64,000 nt of DNA from positions 241,897,721 through 241,961,720 of the forward strand of contig CM019067.1 of assembly GCA_009667805.1 (NCBI GenBank). Reading direction: 5' to 3'. Source of the stretch: Leptobrachium leishanense (taxonomy: Eukaryota; Chordata; Amphibia; Anura; Megophryidae). Positions within the stretch are counted from its first letter, which is position 1. The number at the start of each line of letters is the position of its first letter. Of the stretch, positions 37,611 through 50,531 are shown piece after piece. A program made the translations under genes and the position numbers. The notes beneath the pieces are model-generated. The model searched no databases. It was not told the origin of the DNA and was given only the letters and a program-made list of their open reading frames with translations.

Positions 37611-38377
37611 AGGGGTTATTCAGCCAATCTGGCCCCAAAATGTCACCGAACAGGGAATTTTCCCATACGGTGATATCTCAGGGCCATTTGGCTATTCAGA
37701 GAGCAGGCCGTTCACCAAATTTTGGGGAACTGCCAGCAAGCACAGTGCCTGTTCGAAGGTAGTGAAAGTCCCCATAGAGAAGCAATGGTTAATATATTCC
37801 TTGAACACCGAACAGCAGTGAAAAGTTGACGAGGTGTCCTGTTTGGTGGTTTCATTCGGCAGGTTTATTCAGGCGAACCCCATAGGCTTCAATGTTAAAA
37901 ATATTCCTGTTTTTACCCAATATCTAACAAACCGTTTATTATTTTAGTCGGCAGTAAAAAGTCTATTTATTGATTTTTTTAGGATCTTTTAGGCATTTTT
38001 TCGTGATTTTTTCTGCAAATTTTTGTTTTTGTTTTTAAGTAGCGTTTTTTCTGTAACAGATCTTTTTATTAGCATTCATAGGGCCGTATATGTTAATTCC
38101 AGACATTTTCATTCTGTAGTTTTTTTGCAAACAGCATTCCAATTTCGACACTTTCAATCTTGTTGGCTTTTTCCGGTGGCTGGTCTGAGCTGTGTTCGGC
38201 GGCTTGGCGGCTTTTTCCAGACATGTTCAGCACGTTTTTTGCAGCAGTTTGAGTGATCCGATACTTTGAGTGATCCGATGAATTCACTGCAGGGTAGGGA
38301 AATTTGATTCCCCGGAGTGCAGAGAACGGGAGAGCACCGAAATGTCGTTGACATTTCAGTGCTCTCTGAATAACCCC
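37611..38377. mobile_element. GAATAACCC-family element (~0.77 kb)
   Basis: GGGGTTATTCAGCCAATCTG at the left; CAGTGCTCTCTGAATAACCCC at the right. The centre has CAGTAAAAAGTC and TTTTTTAGGATC as in 44681. Non-coding. Confidence 0.7.
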
Positions 38378-38795
38378 CATAGTAGCTTTCTCAACTGTCA
38401 TAAAATCAGTTTGATTTCCAAACACAATTATTCTTAGTCCGATTATGAGAATAATGGCCAGAGTGTCAGTGTTACATTTTTCTAAGGTGCTTTTTTATAA
38501 TATTAGTGAGTGATCCGATATTTATAGTGTCCTTGACCCTTGTCTTGATGACTTTTTCAAGGTCAATGCAACTTGTGGATTATAGTCAGCTTTTCCATGC
38601 ACAACCTTAACAGATATAGATGATCAATGGTGTTGCTGTTTTCATAATCCGCATTCTTCATAATCCAATTTATATATGCTGAGTTTTTGTTTTTGGTGTT
38701 ATAAATCACATTTGACACAGAATGAAGGACCCAAACTTTTGGATGTTTCGGAAGAACACCAGTAATGAATTTGAGACAGGGTTAGCTCTGTTTAC

Positions 38796-38965
38796 CTCTC
38801 TCTTCCAGACAGGATTGACGGTGTTGCATACAATCTTTGATCTCTTTTCCTGACCATGGTGAGGCAGAGCTGGGAAGATACTATGCTTTCCAGGTTGGAT
38901 AGAGATTTTCAAATATGGGTCTGGATTGAAAAACATCCCTTTCTTCAGTCCAAGAGCATGAAAAT
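38796..38965 (-). CDS. HECW1: HECW1 exon: C2 domain core
   Basis: 170 bp. It begins with the last two bases of the Asp codon split from the previous exon ([11 protein letters not shown]). It contains [19 protein letters not shown], the C2 loop with the DPYLK signature, and ends NPVWKRE before GTAAAC. Acceptor ATTTCAG. Sequence is strongly conserved with vertebrate HECW1. Confidence 0.96.
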
Positions 38966-39503
38966 CTGAAATTGAGATGGTAGTAACAAATTTGTGAATG
39001 ATTGTTGCTGGGGAGAAATGCTTACACATCAGTGGAACATGGCAGATACAATGCAGATGTACTGTCATACAGGGCTAGTACATAAATAACATAGTAGTTG
39101 CTACTCCAATGTAAATACATTATTCAATGCTTTGGTGATAAACCTCTATTTGATATTCCTTACTCAAACTTCCTTTGCTTTGAACTTCATAATCAGTTTA
39201 AATGATTTTCAATATAATAATAACAAACTTTACCTCTTCAATACCTAGCTGATTCTGAGCATTTTTTGCTCCTCACATTTAGACACTATTTAATGACAGT
39301 TTAATTTCAGAACCCACATAAATTGTATTTTTTTTCCAGTGCACTCAGCAGATATAGATCTTTATTATGCCTACATGGAATGTCACCACAGGAGGCTACA
39401 TAAAAAAACATTAAGAAGTATTAATTTTTAAATGGATTTCAATATTATACAACATGCAAATTTATTTTGACACCCATGCTCTCCAAACATTTGTGATTAT
39501 ATA

Positions 39504-40202
39504 CAGGATTATTCAAAGAGAGCTGAACTGGTCACAAAATTGCAACGAACAGTGAATTTCACCGTGCGGTGCAATGTAGTGGTCATTTGGCGATTCAAAA
39601 ACCTGGCAGTTTGCCAAATAGTGGCGAATTGCCTGCGAAATACAGTATGGTGATCTTTGGCAGCAGTGAACTCCCCATAGAGAAGCAATGGTTAATCTAG
39701 TCAGAGAATTCCAAACAGCACCGAAATGTCAGTGAAATGCCCTGATATTTGGTGGTTTCATTCTATAGGTTTAATAAGGCGAATCCCATAGATTTCGATG
39801 TTAGAAAATTCCATGTTCTTCTTAAAATATTTATTCAACTGTTTATTCTTTTCATTTGCAGCAAAAAGTCTCTTTATTTATTTTTTAGGCATTTTTTTGG
39901 GGATTATTTCTGTGATTTTAAAAAAATATATATTTATCGATTCAGTATTATTTCGGTGACTTTGCAGTTCGATTCGGTGGGTTTTCGGAGGTATTCAGTA
40001 TTTTTTCAGTGGTTTTTCAGATCGATTCGGCAGTTATGTGGTAGTTTTACAGTTGCGTCCGGCAGGTCGTTTTCTGCACTTCAGGGACCCTGTGGTGAAT
40101 GCAAAATTCACCGCAGGGTCAGCGAATTTGACTCCCCAAAGTGTGGAGAACAGGAGAGCACCAAAATGTCAGTGACATTGGGGTGCTCTCTGAATAACCA
40201 TG
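39504..40202. mobile_element. GAATAACCC-family element (~0.7 kb)
   Basis: CAGGATTATTCAAAGAGAGC / GGTGCTCTCTGAATAACCATG. Inner text is parallel to the copies at 31600 and 37611. The open frame 39749-40285 crosses the element end and is not conserved. 40203-41050 shows nothing recognised. Confidence 0.7.
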
Positions 40203-41053
40203 TAAGTCTATTAGATACTCTTTTAAAAATAATCTGGGAGAGAGAATATGTTGCTGCCTTTTTCAATGGAAATAAGCAGTATTAACCATATTTAGAAAAC
40301 AAAAATTCTGGTTTGGCATGTTGCGTTTCATACAAAAAAAGAGTTGTAGAACATGTTGCACACGGAATTGTGATTCTTTTTTTTAAAAAGAACACAAAAC
40401 TCCAAAACCAAAGAGGGGTTAAATGTCAATTTATTGGGGGTCAATGTTATTTTCTGCTTCTCTAATCTAATATGGTAAGTATAAAACAAGGAGATTTCTT
40501 TTATATAAATGTAATTATCAGTATTTCTTAAAGGGGGTTCTCTGAAGAACAAGACCGACAAGACAAAATATAAACATATTACATTGGTCTGCCTGCCTTG
40601 AGAGAAAAATAGCATTTTTAAAAAAGATCGGGCAGCCATCTTTCCAAAAATGTGGCTTTGGCCCTCTTAGGTATTAAAGAACAGAGAAACGGGGTTCTCA
40701 AAGAGCCACCACTAATGTTCAGAGTAGAATTTAGCAGTGTGGAGTTCATTTAATAGAAGACTGCAATATGTCATGAACAAACTAGGAAAAACTGGCCTCT
40801 GTAATGACCATACTAAACAGAGTCAGAAGAGTCAATCTAACAAGTCAAAGTCGAGGATAGGAGAGATACAGAAGAACGAGAAACCAAGTCAAGATTCAAC
40901 AGCTGGAGAACAAAAGAGAACAAGTCAAAGTCAATATCAGATAATCCAACAGCAAGCAGAAGAAGGTGCTGTGGGGTTCTAAACCACCACAGGCAACAAG
41001 AAGTAGAGGTTGTCTTAAATACCCTGGAAAGTCGTCCATGTGTGTTGATACAT

Positions 41054-41235
41054 GGGAAAATTACTCAAGTCTGCATGAGTGTGAATAGTGACACAAGCAT
41101 AGATAAGCATTGCTAGACTATCATGGACATGAGTGAGCATTAATAGACTGATGGAGGTAAGGGTGAGTGTTACCAGATTGATGCCAACATGAGTGAATGT
41201 CGGTAGATTGCCATGCTTAAGGGCAAGTGTCAGCA
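41054..41235. repeat. Degenerate ~39-bp minisatellite
   Basis: Repeating wording CATGAGTGnG..AnTAG(A)nTGATGG over about five imperfect units. Low copy number and highly diverged. 41240-42060 shows nothing else. Confidence 0.5.
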
Positions 41236-42065
41236 TATTAAACCAAGGCTGTAGAAGATACTTGTGTCATTTGAGCATATGTGACACAGTGACACTGGGT
41301 TGTCGTATCCCCACTTTCCACCCTTCTCTGATGTAGTAAAGGATGGAACCATTATATGTATTCCAGATGGATGACGTCACTGAGCTGACACTGAGCACCA
41401 CGGGAGCCCAGGGAAGATAAGATTTATGGACAATGCATGGGAACAATCCTGTGTGATCCATAAAGAATATGGACAACACTCCATTAAGTGCACTTTAATA
41501 GTTAATGTTGCTTCCTATGTCTTATTTAAAAGCGCTAGATTATGATCTTTTTTGTTCAGAGTTCATCCAAACGGTGTTTGAATTTATGTCGAGAATTAAT
41601 CCAACACAATAGAAAAGTGATTAAGTAGTGGAGTGTGCCAAGTCCAAGAACTATGGATCAATCTAGTCAAATAAATCTACTTTAGAATGAACAGAAATAC
41701 ATTTCAATAGAACAATAAGAAATACATTTTAATTGAAATTGAATTTCTAAAGGTTTCTTCTGTACTCTGCCATGTTATAGAAATGCCCAAACGAAATCCA
41801 CTACCTCTAACAACTAAGCTTTAATTTATGTTTAAATCAAATATTTCACCACAATATTATTTTCACCCATCCATTTACATATATTCTCATTTGTGGTGAT
41901 GTTCCGCAATCAGTCGCAATTATGCAAAGTAAATTAACACAAATGAAAGCAACATAGTGGAACAAAACCAAATAAAAACATTCTTAACACTGTCTAACCT
42001 CCCCTTATTATAGTAAGTCCACTGTTACTTACGTTCATGGCTACGTTAAGAAATTATTATGTTAC

Positions 42066-42141
42066 CTGACAATGTGAAACTGATGAGCCTGCGGCTGCCT
42101 TGCCCATGTGCTGTCTCTTCGTTGCTGATATTTTTGAAGAC
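42066..42141 (-). CDS. HECW1: HECW1 exon: start of C2 domain
   Basis: 76 bp between acceptor TTTGCAG and donor GTAAC. It reads VFKNISNEETAHGQGSRR, then LISFTLS, ending one base into the next codon. The human counterpart has the same GQGSRRLISF core. This is the first strand region of the C2 domain, a phospholipid/calcium-type binding module. Confidence 0.95.
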
Positions 42142-42458
42142 CTGCAAAGAGATAAGAATAAGATATAAGTTTTTATTATACAGTTACTTATTGCTTATTT
42201 ACTTCATTTGACTTCATCAGCAAAATGACACCTTCCCTTCAAGTGACAGCATAGTATTCATCTGGACTGTGATTCTGTAAACTGAACAGAAGCAACTGAA
42301 GAAGATAGTTGGGTTGACCAGAAAGACAGATAATACCAACAAGCAGTCAACATGGAGGAGGTCTAACAGACAATCATTATGTAGATGTGAAGCAGTGACG
42401 TGCGGTGAGGTCAGTGGCTGGTGAGGCACTGGCTTGTATCAGAGCTAGATATACACAG

Positions 42459-43350
42459 GATATTGCCCCAGCTCTCATGGATATTGCCCCAGCTCCTTTC
42501 ATGGATATACTGCCCCAGCTCCTCTCATTGATATTGCCCCAGCTCATGGATATGCCCCAGCTCATGGATATGCCCCAGCAGCTCATGGATATGCCCCAGC
42601 AGCTCATGGATTTGCCCCAGCACATGGATTTGCCCCAGCACATGGATATGCCCCAGCTCATGGATATGCCCCAGCTCATGGATATGGGATATGCCCCAGC
42701 TCATGGATTTGGGATATGCCCCAGCTCATGGATTTGCCCCAGCACGTGGATTTGCCCCAGCACGTGGATTTGCCCCAGCTCATGGATTTGCCCCAGCTCA
42801 TGGATATGCCCCAGCTCATGGATTTGCCCCAGCTCATGGATTTGCCCCAGCAACGCATGGATTTGCCCCAGCACATGGATATGCCCCAGCAGCTCATGGA
42901 TTTGCCCCAGAAACTCATGGATGTGCCCCAGCACATGGATTTGCCCCAGCACATGGATTTGCCCCAGCTCATGGATTTGCCCCAGCTCATGGATTTGCCC
43001 CAGCACATGGATGTGCCCCAGCTCATGGATTTGCCCCAGCTCATGGATTTTCCCCAGCTCATGGATGTGCCCCAGCTCATGGATGTGCCCCAGCACATGG
43101 ATTTGCCCCAGCACATGGATGTGCCCCAGCTCATGGATTTGCCCCAGCACATGGATGTGCCCCAGCTCATGCATTTGCCCCAGCACATGGATTTGCCCCA
43201 GCTCATGGATTTGCCCCAGCTCATGGATTTGCCCCAGCACATGGATTTTCCCCAGCTCATGGATATACTGCCCCAGCTCATGGATGTGCCCCAGCTCATG
43301 GATGTGCCCCAGCACATGGATTTGCCCCAGCTCATGGATGTGCCCCAGCA
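42459..43350. repeat. 18-bp minisatellite (GCCCCAGCTCATGGATTT)
   Basis: About 49 units, mostly exactly 18 bp, with CTC/CAC and TTT/TAT/TGT variants. The unit is a multiple of three without stop codons, so several frames stay open for more than 200 codons on both strands. These are artefacts of the repeat and are not annotated as genes. Confidence 0.95.
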
Positions 43351-43510
43351 GAGTCACAGGGTTCCTGCAGGGGAGGGCTCCTTACTTACCTGAGACAGCT
43401 CCTCACTGGCTGTGCTGTCCAAGAGAGAAGAGGTCGGCTGCTTCCTGTCCCACGTGTCTCTGTGGTGCTGGCACGAGGTCAGGTGATGTAGGAGGAGCTG
43501 CTGGAGCTTG

Positions 43511-43628
43511 AGAGTGTGTGACTGTGACAACCCCCCCTCCCTCTGTGCTGAGCGCATGTGTGCTGTGTTTATCACACACACATGTGCTCAGCACAGAGGG
43601 AGGGGGTTTGTCACAGTCACACTGCTGT
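43511..43628. repeat. Hairpin inside the hAT element
   Basis: GTGTGACTGTGACAACCCCC and CCTCCCTCTGTGCTGAGCGC pair with GCTCAGCACAGAGGGAGG and TTTGTCACAGTCACAC across a short ACACACA-containing loop. Arms about 48 bp, a few mismatches. Confidence 0.85.
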
Positions 43629-44680
43629 GATCTCCCTGCCCGCCCCCCCACGATTGACGAGGACAGTCACATGACTGTCCTGCGTCAATCAAACCATGGG
43701 AGCACTGCCTCCCATGGTGGGTTTTTAAAAAAAAAAAAAAAACTTGCTTGAGACAATGGAGCTTTCCCATTGGCTCAAGCTTCATTTGCTGTCATTGCCT
43801 GGAGGCAATGACGAGCTTGCCTGCTACCAGCCTGAGCTCTGCAATTAGCGTAGCATTGGGCTGCGTAAATTGCGTAGCCTAGGCTGGCTCAGTGCTGCCC
43901 CTGCTGTCTGTGTAGTGTATTACACACACACACACAGCAGCCGGCAAACTGAGAAAGTGAAAGCTGCAGGAGAAAAAAAAAGCAGACAGAGAAGAAACAA
44001 AGCACAACGAGGGAGCGAGGAGAGGTGAGTATGAGTATAAATAACAATTTATTTACAGTTTAAATGTACATACACACACATCACATGTCATTACAATACA
44101 CACAATGAGCTCATTAATTTACTGGCATGACAGGGGAGGCTCCGTCTCCCCTGCCACCCCTGAGTGCACGTCCCTGATGTGAAGTCTATGATCAACTGGA
44201 TCAACCCACAATCCCAAAGAAGACTGACGGGAAATGCAAAGAAAATATATGTTGTGAAAGCTGTCATAACTTAATTTTAAGATTTTGTATCAGTTATGTA
44301 ATTACTATGATAAAATGTAGCTTGAGATTTGTTCATAATTATTATTGAACACTTAATATTGCTGCTCTTTTTTGTTTTTCCTGCAGGTACTAGATTTTAT
44401 ACACTTCAGACTTGAAGGTCCATGAGATGTTTAGAAGACCATGGGACGAAAATTGGTGGACCTACAGTTAGGGCAAAAATTATTTGATTGCCTGGTGATA
44501 CTGTACGTTTGTCCACTGACAAAGAAATGATCAGTCTATAATTTTAATGGTAGGTTTATTTAAACAAGGAGAGACAAAATACCTACAAAAAAATCCAGAA
44601 AAACACATTTCAAAACAGTTATAAATTGATATGCATTTTAATGAGTGAAATAAGTATTTGATCCTTTATTTGGAGACTTC

Positions 44681-45556
44681 CAGTGTTATTCAAAGAGCTC
44701 CAAATTGCTGGCGAAAGGTAACCTTTCCTGGCCATTTGGCTATTCAGAGAGCAGGCAATTTGCCAAATGTTGGCGAATTGCCTGCACATACGGTGCCTGG
44801 TCGGTGCCTGTTCAAGGGCAGTGAAATCCCCATAGTTTTGTCTATTCAGAGAACAAAAATCAGCAGTGAAAAGTTAACGAAATGACCTGCCATTCGGTTG
44901 CTTCATTCCACAGATTTATTCAGGCGAATCCCATAGGCTTCAATGTTAAAAATATTCCCGTTTTAATTCAATATCTAATAAACCATTGATTAGAATATTC
45001 TGCAGTAAAAAGTCTTTTTATTTATAGATTTTTTTAGGATCCTTTAAGCATTTTTCGGGATTACTTTTAAAAACAATTCCGATTTTCTTTTCTTTTTTTT
45101 TTAAATGTTTTTTTCTTTTTTCTGTAACCGCCCTTTTTATTATCATTCATTGGACCTCATATGTAAATTTCAGACATTTTCGCTCAGTAGTTTGTTTGCA
45201 AACAGCGTTACACTTCTCAAACATTCAAGCGTACGTTTTTTACTTCTTCTTCACCTCCTTCGTCTGCGGTGTCGGGTTTTTCCGGTGGCTGCTCTGCACT
45301 GTAATTGGCTCCTGCTCGGGTTTCTCCGGCGGGTTAATCCAGATGTTTTTGCGGGTTTCGGTGTGCATTCGCCCTAGTTTTGCGGTGAGTTTTCGGCGGG
45401 GTTGCGGTGGCTTTTCCCTGCATTACGGCAGCCCTGTGGTGCTTGCTGAATACACCGCAGGGTCGCTGAAATGGGATCGCCAAATCGCACCGAATTGAAG
45501 AGAACGAAAAGTCAACGAACGTGCGGTGGCTTTTCGATTCTCTTTGAATAACCCTG
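44681..45556. mobile_element. GAATAACCC-family element (876 bp)
   Basis: CAGTGTTATTCAAAGAG / CTCTTTGAATAACCCTG ends with flanks TTC/TTT. It contains two inverted GGCGAAAGG..GGCCATTTGGC segments. This is the most complete copy of the family in the window. The ORFs inside (for example 45196-45498) mirror those at 14392 but look non-coding. Confidence 0.75.
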
Positions 45557-45784
45557 TTTGATTTGGAGAAACTGGTGAAGCTGTAAACCATCGCTCATTT
45601 CAAGTTCCAGTCCTGGTTGTTGGTAACTTGGTGATGGTGTTGGAGACTGTTAAGCAGTCACTGAACAGCTCTTGTTTGTGCAAAAATAGAACTTATTTTG
45701 CAATGTAGTAGTCGGGAGTCACCGGAGTTAAGTTTTTAACTTTTAGTGACTCCTTACTACAGGCTCTATTATGACCAAGCCACT

Positions 45785-46560
45785 AGAAACATAACCGACA
45801 ACTTTCGGCCCATCTAGTCTGCCCAATTACATGGATACTTTACCTGGATTTATCTTTTGTTTAGGATAGCCTTATGCCTATCCCATGCATGCTTAAATTC
45901 AATTACTGTTTTGGCCTCTACCACTTCTACTGGAAGACTGTTCCATGTATCCACCACCCTCTCAGTAAAATAATGCTTCCTGATGTTACTTTTAAACCTT
46001 TGCCCCTCTAATCTAAGACTATGTCCTCTTGTTTTGCTATTTTGTTTCCTTATAAATATACTCCCTTCCTCTACCTTGTGGATTCCCTTTACGTATTTAA
46101 ATGTTTCTATCATATCTCCTCTGTCTCGTCTTTTTTCCAAGCTGTACATGTTAAGATCATTAAGCCTTTCCTGGTAACTTTTCTCTTTCAAGCCGTACAC
46201 CATTTTAGTAGCCCTGCTCTGAACTCTCTCTAAGATGTCTATATCCTTCTGGAGATACGGTCTCCAGTACTGCACACAGTACTCCAAGTGAGGTCTCACC
46301 AGTGCTCTGTACAGTGGCATGAGCACTTCCCTTTTCCTACTGCTAATACCTCTCCCTACACAACCAAGCATTCTGCTAGCATTTCCTGCTGCTCTATTAC
46401 ATTGACTACTTACCTTTAGATGCTCTGAAATAATAACCCCTAAATCCTTTTCCTCAGATGTTGAGGTTAGGACTGTATCAAATATTCTATATTCAGCCCT
46501 TGGGTTTTTACGTCCCAGGTGCATTATCTTGCACTTATCCACATTAAAACTCAATGTCCA
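45785..46560 (-). pseudogene. CR1 LINE ORF2 C-terminal fragment (235 codons open)
   Basis: Minus frame 46554-45850 reads NVDKCKIMHLGRKNP, SEEKDLGVIISEHLKVSSQC, LYRALVRPHLEYCVQYW, then WNSLPVEVVEAKTVIEF: the end of the reverse transcriptase and the conserved C-terminal tail of CR1. Truncated at the 5' side, where it abuts a piece of the GGGTCAGACGA family at 46565. The open frame without lesions over 235 codons suggests a fairly young insertion. Confidence 0.88.
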
Positions 46561-46564
46561 GCAT

Positions 46565-46724
46565 TTTGACGGACAAATTGTTTTTCATACTAATTTATTT
46601 TACCTTCAGTCAAAAAAACGTCAGTCACAAAAACGGACTGTGTGGCCACTACCTTGTCGTCAGTCAGAAAGTATGTCCGTTGTGCACGAACGCACAGAAT
46701 GCGTTCATCTGACCCTAGCCTAAG
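46565..46724. mobile_element. Truncated GGGTCAGACGA-family element
   Basis: Shares AGTCAAAAAAACGTCAGTCA, CCACTACCTTGTC and the right end TCTGACCCTAGCCTAA with 26345-26522. Left part missing. 46725-47987 shows nothing recognised. Confidence 0.7.
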
Positions 46725-47987
46725 TAAGGATTTGTTTGGGCTATTTACTTTTAAGTGTTGAGGGATTTTAAATAGGCAAAGTTTATGCTGTTTACAGAAG
46801 AACAATGCTGGTAGCGTTGGTCAGTGTTGTTCACCATAGTATGAGGAAACTTTGCCTGCCGTTGTAGGTATTTCCCTCTGGATCACAGTTGTCCACTGTA
46901 GTTGTAACAATGGTAAAACACGGCTCTTCGTAGTTAACCCCCTTTTTAATAGTTTACACATTTTTTGGGGGTATACACTTCTTCCGAGATCTTGGGTTTG
47001 AATGTCTATTGAGCCGAGAGACTTATTAAATTTATGCCAATTTCTGAGTCACAAACAATTTTACACATGAAAACAGAACACTGCAAACATAAGTAACTGC
47101 ATAATATTTCTTAGAAAAAGGCAATTTTGAAGTTAATTTGTATTCTTACTGCAGCACATTGAGAACAAAATAGCTACACATAAAAGAATGATCTCTGGTA
47201 GTTGAATTCTTCAGAGTTCCTTTAACACACACAATCTTTATTCCGTGCCCAGCATGTCCACGTACAGTGCCAAGAGACAGGTCATCACTAAAGAGAATAG
47301 CCCTTTGCCAAGAGCGTGATAAGAAAGGTTTTGAATCGCAATGTGCATAACAATAGAGTATTATGGCATTTCAAAAATATGCATATAAACACTTCCTGTT
47401 CTGAATTTAAGATGTTTTAAATGGCAAGCAATTTGCCTTGCAGTGCCCACTGACTACGCGGCAGGCTGAACTCTTTTCTGTCAAAAACCCTGCAGGGGTG
47501 CTAAGGAAAATTGCCAAGAAAAGCTTACTGGGAAATCAGGAATAAGAAAGCCACACATGTAGTTTGAACAGAATTAAATTGTATAATGGCTGGGTAATGA
47601 GTCTTTTACATTTCATGTGTATTTATTGTTTTGAAAGGTGTTGGTACCAAAGTGGGGAGAAATATATTACATGATATGCTTATGTGAAATGCGTGACCTT
47701 GGCCGTTTCTAGAAAACCACAGACTCCTGGCTCAAAAAATCATTTCAAGGAACAGTTTGGCAAAAGTAGAACATAGTGGGGTTAAAGGGTTTGGGGTAGG
47801 GCACACATATCTGAAAAGATCATGGCTTGACGTATCCAGGGACCTGGTCGCCGCTGGCTGCTAGAATTCTGCCTCTGCCTTCTACATTTCTGGAATATTG
47901 CAAAATTAATCTATTCCAAGACTTTGGCTCCTGCAAAATGTGCGCTTTGCGCTTATGTTTTCATACATTTAAGTACTTTTTTGTATA

Positions 47988-48329
47988 CAGGTTGAGCACC
48001 TCTTATTCAAAAGTCTAAAATCTGGAAAACGCAGAAGGCCCGAATTTTTGAAGCCTTCCAGATTTTAGTAAATTCGGACTAGGGATGCTCTGGACCGGTT
48101 ACTCTTTTTTAAGACAAGGCTCCTGAGTGCAATGACTCCGTGCGTCATGTCTGCCAAGAAACCCTGCATCATGTCCGCTGGAGAATTACTGTACATTCTG
48201 TTGGCTGCAGCAGAAAGGGGATTTCGGTTCACCTGCCGAACTCTCCTTCCATTCTCCCAGATTACAAAGTACAAAAGAATCCGAAATGTCCAAGATTGCA
48301 CACATTCTGGGTAAGGCGTGCTCAACCTG
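47988..48329. mobile_element. Tigger/pogo-like MITE (342 bp)
   Basis: TA at 47986-47987 and 48330-48331; ends CAGGTTGAGCACCTC / TGCTCAACCTG. The CAGGTTGAGnAnC start followed by CTTATTCAAAA recalls the termini of Tigger/MER2-type pogo elements of mammals. No transposase. Confidence 0.75.
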
Positions 48330-48331
48330 TA

Positions 48332-49670
48332 AATATATTAAAATAGAGATTGAAATAGATACTGTAGGCCTGAGAGGATGCAAGTCACCTCTCCAACTCA
48401 TCTGTGGATTGATCCAATTTAACCTCTAGGTACTAGGTCTGTACACATCAAGTGATGACACCTTCCATGGCCTGGGAACGAAGCAGTCCCCAAGATGCAC
48501 CCTTCCCCTCAAATCTTTGAAAATGTATATTATAATCATTATCCAAGTCTGAACTATGTTTGGATCCTCTTTTCACTTGACAATATAGCACTCCTCAAAG
48601 CTCTCTTTCTCCATTTTTCTTCCCACTGCTTTTTTTCTCTTTATTTTCATAGTTAACCTGTGACAAAACCACTCTTAGAGTGAAGCTATTTAGCCATTTC
48701 TTGCTACATTTAATGTGCTAAAAGTTCAAGTTGAGGGCATCTTCACATAGCACTCCCGCCTCTTGTCCATTTATATTTATTTAAATAGAAGTGAGTGGAT
48801 TCAGGCATATTTTTTTTTTCTCATTCAGCAGAATTTTTTTTAAAACAAAATTGAACCTTCTGTTTTCAAATAGGGAATAATCAAACTAAATGGGTTAGCT
48901 CTCTTTAATGCTAAACTCATCAACTTCTGTTGAAGTGTGGAAAGCTATGGTCATTTGCTAACTATTAACCTGTCATGCCCCATGGCTGCAGTCATCCTGC
49001 AACCCCCCTGGTGGTACTCCTCATGTACTGCACCTCTGCGAGCTAGTACTGGATTAAGCACATGAACAGTTACACACACGTCACACCACACCGAAATAAA
49101 GGGCTGTGCCCCCAGATCTCCTGTGCTGTTCATTATAGCTCATTCCCTGACAGAGTGAAGTCCTACACTCTGTTGCTCTGATATCCCAGAACCTGAAACC
49201 CATATCTGACTACCTGCTCTGGTTTATCACCAGATTCCTGTGTGTTCACCACCTCATAAAATCTCAGCTCCAGCAACCATCATCATCATCATTTACTATG
49301 TGGCCAGTTTTTACATATTCATCCTCCTCCACCCATATCCCCCTGTGTATCTGTGCAGATCACTGCACCCTTGGCTTACCATATCCCCATCACGCCGGTG
49401 CCTCCCCGGTACCATACCCTAACATAACCTTCTGAAGTTAAAAAGAATTCAGTTGACTGAAAGGGCACAATCTTTTGACAGTTAAGGTTATGAAGCAGGG
49501 TGATTTGATTTGACTAACACATTTATATTTCACAACAAAAAGCCACATACAGTACATTATTTACATTGGAAGCCACTAAACAAATGGGGGCAAGTGGCTG
49601 ACGAGTGAGCAAGATGACTGCTTAACTGCAGGACTCACTGTGAGGGGACAGACTCACTTTTAAGACTTAA
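48332..49670. other. Intron stretch, no feature seen
   Basis: No conserved ORF, no splice-consistent HECW1 peptide and no clear repeat termini. A short ATC/ATT run lies at 49280-49292. Confidence 0.5.
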
Positions 49671-50531
49671 CCCTTTCGCTGCTGAGGCTTTTCCCGCCTC
49701 TGTGCGGAGGTCATTTTTACCGGTTTTGCTCATCATGTTTAAACGTGTTTTGAAGGCTTATTTTAGTATATTACCCAGACATATTATATATCGTTCTTTC
49801 CGTCAGACTCGGTAGATTCATAATATGTCATTATTATATGTATACGTTATGTCATGTCTGTATATTATAACAAAAAATGCAATAAAATATGTATTTTCAA
49901 TAATTTACAATGTGTAAAGTGTTTTTTTTCACATTTTAACATGCGAGCAATTGCGGTTATATTTTGTATGGGGTGCGCTTGTTAAAAAAATTAGAGATGG
50001 GTCTCGTTACATTTTTTTTTGGGGAAAATTACGCGATTTTTAACAAACGCACCGCATACAAAAATCGTTAGTGCAGCATCATTGTTCACATTATAATTGA
50101 AATGGGAACAATATTGCTGCATTAACAAACCAAAAAAAAGAAAAAAAATTGTTTTTTTTTTTTTTAATTTTTTTTTTTTTATTTTTCATTTTTTTTTTCA
50201 CAGTAGTGTTTGGTATCGTTGGAACGGCCATGCTCTGGCCGATCCAGCAATACCAAACTTTAACCCCTAGCTGCCACGGATCGGGAGATAGGGAGTTCAT
50301 TGGAACTCCCTATCTCCACCGTTGGTGGCAGTTAGGGGTTAACTCTAGGACTGGCGTCATCGTGCTATGCACGATGACGCCAGTCCTCAGGGGGAGTTCC
50401 CGGAGGCTTGGCCGACATCCAAGATGTCGGCCAGCTCCGGGAAAGGATCGCGAATCCGGCGCTTTTCAGCGCCGATTCGCGATCCAGCTCCCCAGGGGTT
50501 AATGCCAGGCACCATTTGGAAGGGCAGGCTG
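49671..50531. mobile_element. Truncated inverted copy of the TTAA-flanked element
   Basis: TTAA (49667-49670), then CCCTTTCGCTGCTGAGGC, matching the reversed right end of 4299-5498. It continues through ACATATTATATATCGTTCTT and the palindromic TAACCCCTAGCTGCCACGGA region, and stops at GGAAGGGCAGGCTG before an unrelated TTAAAGGAACACTCTAAGC repeat. About 340 bp of the family consensus is missing. Confidence 0.75.

Larger units (their letters stand above)
42393..44176. mobile_element. Non-autonomous hAT element (1784 bp) carrying a minisatellite
   Basis: Perfect 8-bp target duplication ATGTGAAG (42385-42392 and 44177-44184). Ends CAGTGACGTGCGGTGAGG and, inward from the right, CAGGGACGTGCACTCAGG. 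Inside: an 18-bp tandem array (42459-43350), a hairpin (43511-43628) and (CA)n tracts (43921-43936, 44066-44090). No transposase. It lies in the 21.6-kb HECW1 intron. Confidence 0.93.

Noticed and set aside
42459..43350. CRISPR-like regular repeats
   Set aside because: Units are contiguous with no unique spacers, and this is vertebrate DNA with spliced exons.
42405..43511. Open frames of 200-370 codons on both strands (Met-Asp-Leu-Pro-Gln type repeats)
   Set aside because: They arise because the 18-bp unit is a multiple of three with no stop codon. Several frames are open at once, no unique domain is attached, and the array lies inside a hAT element.
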